Assembly (NCBI GenBank): GCA_903930095.1
Contig: CAIYXE010000220.1
Coordinates: 1-13,221, forward strand
Length of the DNA stretch: 13,221 nt
Direction of reading: 5' to 3'
From: an uncultured Hyphomicrobiales bacterium
GTDB lineage: Bacteria; Pseudomonadota; Alphaproteobacteria; Rhizobiales; Aestuariivirgaceae
Shown here: positions 7,457-13,221 of the stretch, in pieces
Layout: each line of letters opens with the position of its first letter
Position numbering within the stretch: the first letter of the stretch is position 1
Position numbers and translations under genes: made by a program
Notes under the pieces: model-generated
Told to the model about the DNA's origin: nothing
Database searches by the model: none
Seen by the model: only the letters and a program-made list of their open reading frames with translations

Positions 7457-7749
7457 GGGAAAAGTCCTTCGCCTTGGAGGAAGTCCGGCGGTAAGCCGAG
7501 GAGGTTTGCTGCTTCGAGAAGAGTTGAGGAGGCGGACGCCACGTGGAAATCGTGTCCGTCCGACTTCCATGTGACCCAGGCGGAGAGGAGAGCCTGGAGT
7601 GCGATGGTGGAGACGCGGCTCACCTCTCCCGCCTCGATCACGACGGCGGTGTTGCGCGCCTTCTTCAGGTCCCGCAGCAGCTCATCGATCGCCGTGAGGT
7701 CGAGCGAGGGTCTGAGCCGCAGGACGGTGATGCCGGATATATCTGTCAT
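7453..7749 (-). CDS. cheS: STAS-domain protein, CheS-like chemotaxis accessory factor
   Basis: The product is a 98-residue single STAS domain (anti-sigma-factor-antagonist fold) and the first gene of the chemotaxis operon. The strand VVIEAGEVSRVSTIALQALL is the segment that carries the phosphorylated Ser of SpoIIAA-type antagonists (DSSG). Here the corresponding residues read roughly S-T-I-A, so the classical phosphorylation site is degenerate. S. meliloti has a protein of the same size and position, CheS, reported to bind CheA and speed loss of phosphate from CheY1. The same role is inferred here from position and size. The start is the ATG at 7749; longer frames upstream run antisense into the neighbouring gene. 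The ribosome binding site is weak (GAAGAG). The gene overlaps cheY1 by ATGA. Confidence 0.78.
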   Translation of the reverse strand: MTDISGITVLRLRPSLDLTAIDELLRDLKKARNTAVVIEAGEVSRVSTIALQALLSAWVTWKSDGHDFHVASASSTLLEAANLLGLPPDFLQGEGLFP

Positions 7750-7881
7750 GCTCTTCGGCTGGCCCGGTTGGCGTTGGAAGAGAACCCTAGAAAGCCAAGT
7801 TTGTGCGAGGCTGGAGGTGAGGCGGGGCTGGCCAATCCCACCGCGTACCGACATACTGACAAGGCAAATGAAAGGTGAAGA
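7750..7881. promoter_or_regulatory. Divergent promoter region between the chemotaxis operon and the DUF1989 gene
   Basis: These 132 bp separate two divergently read genes and must hold the start signals for the minus-strand chemotaxis operon and the plus-strand DUF1989 gene. I do not see a strong sigma-70 pair or a sigma-54 (GG-N10-GC) site in either direction. AAAGGTGA (7871-7878) serves as the ribosome binding site of the DUF1989 gene. No receptor gene stands upstream of cheS on the minus strand. Confidence 0.5.
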
Positions 7882-8478
7882 ATGCCGGAATCGATCACGC
7901 TCACCGCCCGCACGGGCAAGGCCATGAAGCTGGCGCGGGGCCAGCAGGTCCGCGTCGTCAACACGCATGGCATGCAGGTGGTCGACACCTGGGCCTTCGC
8001 GGCGGACGACATGTCCGAATTCATGTCGATGGAGCACGCACGCGTGCACATGGGCCGCGTCAACCCGGTGGTGGGCTCGGTGCTGCTCACCAACCGGCGC
8101 CGTCCGATCCTTACCCTGGTTGAGGATAGCTCAGGCGGTGTTCATGACACGCTGCTTGCCGCCTGCGATGTTCACCGCTACCGCATGCTGGGTGCTGAAA
8201 CCTATCACCGTAACTGCACCGACAATCTGCGCGAGGCGCTGGGCGAGCTTGGCCTTTCGCCCACGGAGACGCCATCGCCCCTCAACCTGTTCCAGAATTC
8301 GGCAATCAAGCCCGATGGCGAACTGGTGATCGAGCCGCCGGTTGCGCGCCCTGGAAGCCATGTCACGCTCAGGCTGGAGATGGACGCCATCATCGTATTC
8401 TCCGCCTGCCCGCAGGACATGGCGCCCACCAACGGCGCCGACATGATGCCGAAGGACGCCGAGTTGCTGATCCTCTGA
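7882..8478 (+). CDS. DUF1989 (urea carboxylase-associated family) protein
   Basis: The product has 198 residues and no signal peptide or membrane segment. It reads through the DUF1989 landmarks: VVNTHGMQVVDTWAF (25-39), EFMSMEHAR, HDTLLAACD (88-96), HRNCTDNL (109-116) and SACPQDMAP (174-182). The conserved His88, Cys95, His109, Cys112 and Cys176 suggest a metal or catalytic site. Family members accompany urea carboxylase, and pairs of them form the carboxyguanidine deiminase of guanidine degradation. Here the gene is single, with no carboxylase, allophanate hydrolase or guanidine riboswitch in view, so its substrate is unknown. The start has AAAGGTGA close upstream. A slightly longer frame starting at 7875 is in another register and is a shadow. 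It converges on the EamA gene with only 5 bp between stops. Confidence 0.85.
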   Translation: MPESITLTARTGKAMKLARGQQVRVVNTHGMQVVDTWAFAADDMSEFMSMEHARVHMGRVNPVVGSVLLTNRRRPILTLVEDSSGGVHDTLLAACDVHRYRMLGAETYHRNCTDNLREALGELGLSPTETPSPLNLFQNSAIKPDGELVIEPPVARPGSHVTLRLEMDAIIVFSACPQDMAPTNGADMMPKDAELLIL

Positions 8479-8483
8479 CGGGT

Positions 8484-9374
8484 TCAGCGGCGGCCCAGCA
8501 CCTCGACCAGCCCGGCGCAGAGGATGAGCGCGGTGCCGGTGAACTCCATCGCGCCGAAGGGCTCGCCGGCGAAGGCCCAGGCAGTGATGGCGCCCGCCAG
8601 CACCTCCGTCATCAGCAGGATGCCGACGCGGCCCGAATCGATGCGCTGGGCCGCCCACAGGACGAGAAAGTTCGGCGGCACGAAGATGACCAGCGCGAAC
8701 AGCACCGCCCAGGGCAACACGGCGGCAGGCTCGCTGATCGCCGCGACCGGCGAGCCGAGCCAGGCGGCGGCAGCAGCCACGGCAAGCGATGCGGCAAGGC
8801 CACCGAGACAGAAGGTGAAGACAGGGAGTGCGACGGCATCTGACGGCATGCGGAAGCTGCGCAGGGTACCCGCCGCCCACAGCATGCCGCTGACGAGGGC
8901 CAGCACGTCGCCCGCATTGGACGGCAAGGGCAAGCCATTCTCGAAGCCCAGGATGAAGACCATGCCGGCAAGGCCAAGGCACATGGCAACGCCCCTGCTC
9001 AGGCTCAGGCGCTCCTTCATCAGCACGACCCCGGCCAGCGTGCTCCAGACGGGCGTGAGATAGAACAGCAGGATGGCGTTGATCACATCGGTCAGCACGA
9101 GGCTCACCGTGTAAAGCGTGAAGGCGAGGCCGAGGAGGGTGCCGGTAACGAGCTGGTTTGAGAACCCCCGCCAGGCCGGCTTGCGCAGCATCAGGGGCAG
9201 CGGCATCACCGCGGCCACCGCGAAGAAGACGACGCTGACCCAGGCCCCGCCCAGGCCCTGCGACTCGAGCCAGCGCAGCGGCACCCAGAACCCGCCCCAC
9301 ATGGCGCCGCTGGCGGCGACCGCCAGCGATGCCCACAGGCGCGTGTTGGCAGCGCTGGACGGCCCGGCGCTCAT
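8484..9374 (-). CDS. EamA/DMT-family inner-membrane transporter
   Basis: The product is a 296-residue membrane protein with about ten hydrophobic segments in two halves of five, the layout of the drug/metabolite transporter superfamily (EamA domains). The first half contains GAMWGGFWVPLRWLE and a long helix ending FYLTPVWSTLAGVVLMKERLS, the classic EamA E-R loop. The second half repeats this as MTEVLAGAITAWAFAGEPFG. DMT proteins move amino acids, nucleosides, amines or other small metabolites across the inner membrane, mostly outward. The substrate cannot be read from sequence. The gene starts 22 bp after the hemerythrin gene and is probably co-transcribed with it. Its stop lies 5 bp from that of the convergent DUF1989 gene, leaving no room for a separate terminator on either side. 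Confidence 0.9.
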   Translation of the reverse strand: MSAGPSSAANTRLWASLAVAASGAMWGGFWVPLRWLESQGLGGAWVSVVFFAVAAVMPLPLMLRKPAWRGFSNQLVTGTLLGLAFTLYTVSLVLTDVINAILLFYLTPVWSTLAGVVLMKERLSLSRGVAMCLGLAGMVFILGFENGLPLPSNAGDVLALVSGMLWAAGTLRSFRMPSDAVALPVFTFCLGGLAASLAVAAAAAWLGSPVAAISEPAAVLPWAVLFALVIFVPPNFLVLWAAQRIDSGRVGILLMTEVLAGAITAWAFAGEPFGAMEFTGTALILCAGLVEVLGRR

Positions 9375-9396
9375 CGCTGATCCCTGCCGGCCCGCG

Positions 9397-9930
9397 TCAG
9401 CCGGCCTGGCGGCGGTTCTCGTCCATCTGGGCCTGCAATGCCTGAAGATCGTCCGGGGTCAGCCTGAGGCGCGCGAGCGGCATGACCAGCGTATTCTCCC
9501 AGTGGACATGGCGCCGGTAGCGCTCGAAGAAGCCGCGCAGCATATAGCCCAGCATCTCCGGGTTCTGCGGCCGGCTGCCCTGGGCCAGGACCTCCAGCGC
9601 CTCGGCGATCTCGGAGGCGAAGTCGTTGTCGGAGGAATGTTCCGCCGCGAGCCGGTCGAGGATCCTGTCCAGCCCGTCCTCGGGAAGTGCGCGCCGCCTG
9701 AGCAGGGGGAACAGCGCCACCTCCTCGTCCTGGTGGTGAAGCGGAAGATCGAACGCGAGGCAGGAGGCAAGCTGGGCACAGAGCCTGCGGTCCACCTCGT
9801 CGGGCAGGCCATCGGCGATGCGCTCCATGGCATCGCACATCTGTACCTGCACGGCATGGGCGCTGGCGATCATGTCGAGGGGGTTCCTGGCGACGGAACT
9901 CACGCTTGCACTGGCGGGCGGTTCTGACAT
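9397..9930 (-). CDS. Hemerythrin-like HHE-domain protein
   Basis: The product is a 177-residue soluble, all-helical protein. Metal-ligand candidates follow the HHE pattern: His25 in ASAHAVQ, His65-His66 with Glu69-Glu70 in LHHQDEE, His98 in AAEHSSD, and His141/His143 with Glu145 in RRHVHWEN. Such di-iron proteins bind O2 or NO or serve in iron and nitrosative-stress responses. The exact role here is unknown. It has no fused diguanylate cyclase, receptor or Zn-finger domain. The ribosome binding site before the ATG at 9930 is poor. A perfect FNR/FixK-type box lies 61 bp upstream, in the end of the kinase gene, which suggests oxygen- or NO-responsive control. The EamA gene follows after 22 bp. 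Confidence 0.88.
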   Translation of the reverse strand: MSEPPASASVSSVARNPLDMIASAHAVQVQMCDAMERIADGLPDEVDRRLCAQLASCLAFDLPLHHQDEEVALFPLLRRRALPEDGLDRILDRLAAEHSSDNDFASEIAEALEVLAQGSRPQNPEMLGYMLRGFFERYRRHVHWENTLVMPLARLRLTPDDLQALQAQMDENRRQAG

Positions 9931-9966
9931 GAACGGGGACGAAATTCCTGATAACGACGGACACCT

Positions 9967-10935
9967 TCAGCGCCCCGCAGCCGCGGGGCCTTGATCCAGA
10001 TCAACCAGGGCTGACGCGCGGAAGGCGGCATCAACCGCCGCGCGTACCGGCAGCGGTGCAATGGCGCCGTAGCCAAGGGTTGAAAGCGCCGCCGCGGCAT
10101 TGGCGAAGCGCACGGCCTCGGCCAAGGGCCGGCCACGGGCGCGCTCGCTGAGCAGCGCCCCGGTGAAGGCATCGCCCGCCCCCGTGGCATCAACCGCCGC
10201 GACGCTGATCCCCGGCACATGCATGGATCCCTCCGGGGTGGCCATGAACACCCCCTCCCGGCCCAGCGTCACCACCACCGCGCGCGCGCCCAGCACCAGA
10301 AAGTGCCGGGCAATGTCCTGGGGGTCCGAAAGCCCAAGGAGTGCGGCACAATCCTCCTGCGAGGTCTTGAGGATGTCGGCATGGCGGGAGGCCTCTTCGA
10401 TGGCCGGCAATGCCTGCGCCGCCGTCCACAGCCGCGGCCTGAAATTGGTGTCGAAGGAGATGCCCGCCCCGGCACCCCGGGCCATGGCGATGGCGGCGGT
10501 GACGGTTGCCGCCGCCGTGGCGCTGATCGCCTGGCTGATGCCAGAGACATGCAGGAAGCGGGCGCCCGCGATCAGGTCCGGCGTGAGGTCTCCAGGCGTC
10601 ATCAGGCTGGCGGCGGAGCCCTTGCGGCGATAGGTGAAGACATGTCCCTCAGGACCGTGCGTGACGAAGTAGAGGCCCGTCGGTGCCTCCGCATCGCGGA
10701 TCACGCCCGAGGCATCGATTCCCTCGCGCGCCATCAGGCCGCGGAGTTCGTCCGCAAAGATATCGGCGCCGAGCCGCGTCACATAGGCAGCACGGCTGCC
10801 GAGCCGCGCGGCGGCGATCGCCACGTTCAGCGTGTCGCCGCCGAAGCCCGCGAGATAGCGCCCGTCGGGCTGGCGGTTCAACTCGTAGAGCGGTTCACCA
10901 AGCGAGACGACGTCGAAGCCCGGCGTGGGACTCAC
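9967..10935 (-). CDS. PfkB-family sugar kinase, probable 2-keto-3-deoxygluconate kinase
   Basis: The product is a 322-residue ribokinase/PfkB fold enzyme. It has the substrate-side GFGGDTLN (30-37), the GLYFVT...[11 protein letters not shown] segment (87-110), DTNFRPRLW (162-170), and the second PfkB signature [12 protein letters not shown] with the catalytic base Asp255. FGGDTLN, the Arg-rich YRR..SAA and DTNFRPRLW are the pattern of 2-dehydro-3-deoxygluconokinase rather than ribokinase or plain fructokinase, so phosphorylation of a 2-keto-3-deoxy sugar acid is the best guess. Fructokinase or another ketose kinase remains possible. The start is the GTG at 10935, overlapping the ATPase stop as GTGA. 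A longer frame to 10983 exists but would reach far into the ATPase gene. The coupling ties the kinase to the sugar transported. Confidence 0.82.
   Translation of the reverse strand: MSPTPGFDVVSLGEPLYELNRQPDGRYLAGFGGDTLNVAIAAARLGSRAAYVTRLGADIFADELRGLMAREGIDASGVIRDAEAPTGLYFVTHGPEGHVFTYRRKGSAASLMTPGDLTPDLIAGARFLHVSGISQAISATAAATVTAAIAMARGAGAGISFDTNFRPRLWTAAQALPAIEEASRHADILKTSQEDCAALLGLSDPQDIARHFLVLGARAVVVTLGREGVFMATPEGSMHVPGISVAAVDATGAGDAFTGALLSERARGRPLAEAVRFANAAAALSTLGYGAIAPLPVRAAVDAAFRASALVDLDQGPAAAGR
9972..9989 (-). other. GC hairpin at the end of the kinase gene
   Basis: GCCCCGC (9972-9978) and GCGGGGC (9983-9989) form a perfect seven-pair GC stem with a four-base loop, within the last codons of the sugar kinase. 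No T-run follows on the minus strand, so it is not a classical intrinsic terminator. It could stabilise the 3' end of the sugar-operon mRNA or slow polymerase before the hemerythrin gene. Confidence 0.4.
9991..10004. promoter_or_regulatory. FNR/FixK/DNR-type binding site
   Basis: TTGATCCAGATCAA is a perfect match to the TTGAT-N4-ATCAA consensus of the FNR/FixK/NnrR branch of the CRP family. It lies inside the last 40 bases of the kinase gene. Its centre is about 67 bp upstream of the hemerythrin ATG, a suitable distance for activation of that gene. A clear -10 element at the ideal spacing is not visible, so the transcription start is uncertain. Confidence 0.62.
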
Positions 10936-11747
10936 GCGGCGCTCTGCAGGGCGCCAGGACCCGGGATCGCGCCGGGCGGGCACTTGCCGGCGATGATCAT
11001 GCCCAGCACCTCGTCGTGGTCGACGTCGGTGGTGCGCGCGGTGCCCACCACGCGGCCATTCTTCATCACCGTCACGCGGTCGGCCAGGTCGAACACGTCA
11101 TGGATGTCGTGGCTGATGAGGAAGATGCCGATGCCTTCGGCCTTGAGCTGCTTGATGAGTTCGCCCACCTGTGCGGTTTCCTGGGGCCCGAGCGCTGCCG
11201 TCGGCTCGTCCATGATGAGGATTCGCGCGTTGAAGTGGATGGCCCTGGCGATTGCCACCGACTGGCGCTGGCCGCCCGACAGTGCCATCACCGGCTCCTT
11301 GAAGCGGCGGAAATTCGGGTTGAGGCGGCCCATCACCTTGCGGCATTCGGCTTCCATCGCGGCATCATCGAGGGTGCCCCAGCGCGTCCTGAGTTCGCGG
11401 CCGAGATAGAGGTTGGCGGCGGCGTCGACATTGTCGGCCAGCGCCAGCGTCTGGTAGATGGTCTCGATGCCCAGCGCCTTGGCATCGCGCGGATTGTTGA
11501 TCTCCACCTTGCTCCCGCTGATGAAGATGTCGCCCTGGTCGCGCTTGTAGGCGCCAGACAGGATCTTGATCAGCGTCGACTTGCCCGCGCCATTGTGGCC
11601 GAGGAGGCCCACCACCTCGCCGGGGTAGAGGTCGACCGAGGCATGGTCCACCGCCTTGATGCCGCCGAAGGCGATGGAGATGTCCTTCATCTCGATCAGC
11701 GCGGGGCCGGTACGCTCCACGATCGTCGGGTGCTTGTGCGTTGTCAT
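10932..11747 (-). CDS. xylG: Sugar ABC transporter ATP-binding protein, XylG/FrcA-type, single domain
   Basis: The product has 271 residues and one ABC ATPase domain. It has Walker [10 protein letters not shown] (50-58), the Q-loop region IYQT (97-100), signature LSGGQRQ (156-162), Walker B ILIMDEP (176-182) and the H-loop ISHD near 213. It energises import through the XylH-type permease encoded 12 bp upstream. The E. coli XylG, RbsA and MglA proteins contain two ABC domains in about 500 residues. This one has a single domain, as in the FrcA and alphaproteobacterial XylG group, so the transporter should use a homodimer. AGGGGAGG lies just before the ATG. The gene overlaps the kinase gene by GTGA. 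The sugar is inferred from the permease; fructose, ribose or another sugar is possible. Confidence 0.9.
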   Translation of the reverse strand: MTTHKHPTIVERTGPALIEMKDISIAFGGIKAVDHASVDLYPGEVVGLLGHNGAGKSTLIKILSGAYKRDQGDIFISGSKVEINNPRDAKALGIETIYQTLALADNVDAAANLYLGRELRTRWGTLDDAAMEAECRKVMGRLNPNFRRFKEPVMALSGGQRQSVAIARAIHFNARILIMDEPTAALGPQETAQVGELIKQLKAEGIGIFLISHDIHDVFDLADRVTVMKNGRVVGTARTTDVDHDEVLGMIIAGKCPPGAIPGPGALQSAA

Positions 11748-11759
11748 CTCTGCCTCCCC

Positions 11760-13184
11760 TTACTTGACGCGCCGGCGGTAGACTTGGTCAACGAAGACCG
11801 CGAAGACAAGAACCGATCCCACGATGATGTTCTGCCACGAAGAGGGCAGGTTCAGCAATTGCATGCCCGAGGAGATGGACTGCATCATCAGCGCGCCCAG
11901 CATGGCGCCGTAGATGGTGCCGAGGCCACCCGCGAGAGACGTGCCGCCGATGACGGCGGCGGCGATGACATAGAGCTCGTTGAGATCACCCAGCGACACT
12001 GTGGCGGCGTCGAGGCGCGCGGATGACACGATGGCCGAAATCGCCGCGAGAAGGCCCATCAGCGCGAAGACCTTGACCGTCATCATCCGGGTGTTGATAC
12101 CCGCCAGTTCCGCGGCCTCCGGGTTGCCACCGATGGCGAAGACATAGCGCCCGAACTGCGTGCGGCTCGCAATGAAGGTCATGATCAGCCCCACGGCCAG
12201 GGCGATCAGCACGGGCACCGCATAGCCGGTGTAGAAGATCAGGCCGTCGGCGCAGCGCACCGCTTTGTCACCAGCCATGCAGATGGCCTGTCCGCTCTTG
12301 TCCTCGACGCCCGCGGGGATCGGGATCTGGTTGAGGAGGGCATATTGCTCGATGAGCTTGGGAGGCCAGGGATAGGAATTGACGATCAGCGTGACGCCGA
12401 GGATCGCCATCGCCGCAAGCAATAGCAGCAGGATTTCCGCCCACATCGGGCGCATCGCGAAGTTGAAGCGCTTGCGCTGCTTTCGGCCATTGGCGATCGA
12501 CCAGGCGACGGCCGCGCAGGCGATGGCCGCGAGGCTCCAGCTCCAGGTTGGGCCCAGCCAGGAATCGGGAACACCACCGCCGACGATCTTGAATGTCTTG
12601 TCGAGAGGGGCAATGGTCACTCCATCGGAAATGTAGAAGCCGATGCCCCGGCCATAGGCGATGAGGCCGCCCAGCGTGACGATGAAGGAAGGAATGGCGA
12701 GATAGGCCGTGAGGTAGCCGTTGAAGGCGCCGATCAAGATTCCGACGCCCAATGCCACAAGGGTTGCGATGATCCAGATCGACCAGTGGCCGACGCCCAG
12801 CGCCGGGCCCAGATACTGCACTTGCAGAACGGCAGAGATGGTGGCGACAAGGGTCAGAATTCCGCCCACGGACAGGTCGATGTGGCGCATGACGATGACC
12901 AGAACCATGCCCGTCGCCATGATGGCGATCGAGGCGGTCTGGACCAGCAGCGTCCACAGGTTGCGCGGCATCAGGAAGGAGCCGCCGAGCAGGCCCTCGT
13001 TGAAGGGGCGCTCCTGCGTCCACAGCTGAAGGGCGGTCAGGATCTCGAATATGAACCACACGCCAAGGATGGCGGCGATCATGCCGACAACGCGGGCATC
13101 GATCTCGGTGGCGCGGAAAAATCTGGTGATTGGGCCTTCCTTCGCCATCGCGGGCGAAGAGTTCGTATCAATCGTCACGCTCAT
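11760..13184 (-). CDS. xylH: Sugar ABC transporter permease, XylH-type
   Basis: The product is a 474-residue inner-membrane permease of the BPD_transp_2 (XylH/RbsC/AraH) family with about eleven hydrophobic segments (roughly 35-54, 81-100, 107-122, 134-158, 164-184, 214-231, 249-268, 321-338, 369-388, 405-428 and 452-467). The cytoplasmic FGRYVFAIGGNPEAAELAGI segment contacts the ATPase, and the tail SGMQLLNLPSSWQNIIVG resembles E. coli XylH. It is about 80 residues longer than E. coli XylH. The extra length is in the N-terminus and in loops at about 185-215, 232-248 and 269-320. The last of these, probably periplasmic, has Cys302 and Cys311. GGGGAGG (13200-13194) precedes the ATG. A periplasmic binding protein gene is expected just beyond the right edge. 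Xylose is the best guess for the substrate. Confidence 0.88.
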   Translation of the reverse strand: MSVTIDTNSSPAMAKEGPITRFFRATEIDARVVGMIAAILGVWFIFEILTALQLWTQERPFNEGLLGGSFLMPRNLWTLLVQTASIAIMATGMVLVIVMRHIDLSVGGILTLVATISAVLQVQYLGPALGVGHWSIWIIATLVALGVGILIGAFNGYLTAYLAIPSFIVTLGGLIAYGRGIGFYISDGVTIAPLDKTFKIVGGGVPDSWLGPTWSWSLAAIACAAVAWSIANGRKQRKRFNFAMRPMWAEILLLLLAAMAILGVTLIVNSYPWPPKLIEQYALLNQIPIPAGVEDKSGQAICMAGDKAVRCADGLIFYTGYAVPVLIALAVGLIMTFIASRTQFGRYVFAIGGNPEAAELAGINTRMMTVKVFALMGLLAAISAIVSSARLDAATVSLGDLNELYVIAAAVIGGTSLAGGLGTIYGAMLGALMMQSISSGMQLLNLPSSWQNIIVGSVLVFAVFVDQVYRRRVK

Positions 13185-13221
13185 ATTCGGATGCCTCCCC
13201 TCTTCAACCGCGCCAGGAATC
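13185..13221 (-). other. Leader of the permease gene at the window edge
   Basis: These 37 bp hold the strong Shine-Dalgarno sequence of the permease gene and no coding sequence that I recognise. The short distance to the edge leaves open whether a binding-protein gene precedes the permease in the same transcript. Confidence 0.5.

Noticed and set aside
7750..7881. Sigma-54 or flagellar-type promoter before the chemotaxis operon
   Set aside because: No GG-N10-GC element or convincing alternative consensus could be found on either strand.
6251..7927. 558-residue plus-strand open frame opposite cheA, cheY1 and cheS
   Set aside because: It covers three well-supported minus-strand genes and has the composition of a shadow frame; no domain or ribosome binding site supports it.
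8131..9336. 401-residue minus-strand open frame overlapping the EamA gene and the DUF1989 gene
   Set aside because: Different register from the EamA gene and antisense to DUF1989; the translation is Arg/Gly-rich with no membrane segments or motifs.
9967..9990. Intrinsic terminator at the kinase end
   Set aside because: The stem is strong, but no T-run follows it on the minus strand, so it is listed only as a hairpin.
10683..12026. 447-residue plus-strand open frame opposite the kinase, ATPase and permease genes
   Set aside because: Antisense shadow of three genes with intact motifs; its Arg/His/Ala-rich translation has no family resemblance.
1..13221. CRISPR array, insertion sequence or new defence system
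   Set aside because: No spaced direct repeats, transposase or defence-type nuclease/helicase genes are visible; apart from the integrase remnant the window holds ordinary chemotaxis, transport and metabolic genes.

Overview
The window comes from a high-GC alphaproteobacterium, most likely a member of the Hyphomicrobiales (Rhizobiales). The strongest reason is the order of the central chemotaxis operon, cheS(STAS)-cheY1-cheA-cheW-cheR-cheB-cheY2-cheD-cheT, which matches the order I know from Sinorhizobium and Agrobacterium. The taxonomic call is inference from gene order and protein style; no ribosomal marker is present.

Layout. Positions 1-296 (minus strand) hold the C-terminal part of a tyrosine recombinase that runs off the left edge and is closed upstream by an in-frame stop, so it looks like a broken integrase. 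About 100 bp without a gene but with small GC hairpins follow. Then comes a plus-strand NAD-type short-chain dehydrogenase (414-1172) that resembles D-xylose/aldose 1-dehydrogenases. It converges on the chemotaxis operon, which fills 1197-7749 on the minus strand as nine tightly packed genes (ATGA overlaps or gaps of 1-15 bp) and ends in a probable intrinsic terminator inside the 24-bp convergent gap. A 132-bp divergent intergenic region separates cheS from a plus-strand DUF1989 gene (7882-8478). This converges, with a 5-bp gap, on a minus-strand EamA/DMT exporter gene (8484-9374), which lies downstream of a hemerythrin-like gene (9397-9930). The right end is a minus-strand sugar-uptake operon: a XylH-type permease (11760-13184), a single-domain XylG/FrcA-type ATPase (10932-11747) and a PfkB sugar kinase of 2-keto-3-deoxygluconate-kinase style (9967-10935), which starts on a GTGA overlap with the ATPase gene. 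The matching periplasmic binding protein is not in the window and may lie just beyond the right edge.

How the parts work together. CheA, CheW, two CheY proteins, CheR, CheB and CheD make a complete signalling, adaptation and output module. CheS and the CheT-like protein are the likely signal-termination factors, replacing CheZ. No receptor, flagellar or motor gene is present, so input and output must be encoded elsewhere. The transporter and kinase, and perhaps the dehydrogenase 10 kb away, point to use of a pentose or another aldose through an oxidative, 2-keto-3-deoxy-acid type route.

The most notable signals are: the CheT-like protein with a CheZ-style DxxxQ motif; a perfect FNR/FixK-type box (TTGAT-N4-ATCAA) buried in the 3' end of the kinase gene and placed to control the hemerythrin gene; the integrase remnant at the left edge; and an orphan DUF1989 gene without urea or guanidine carboxylase neighbours. 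I saw no CRISPR array, rRNA, tRNA, insertion sequence or clearly new multi-gene system.
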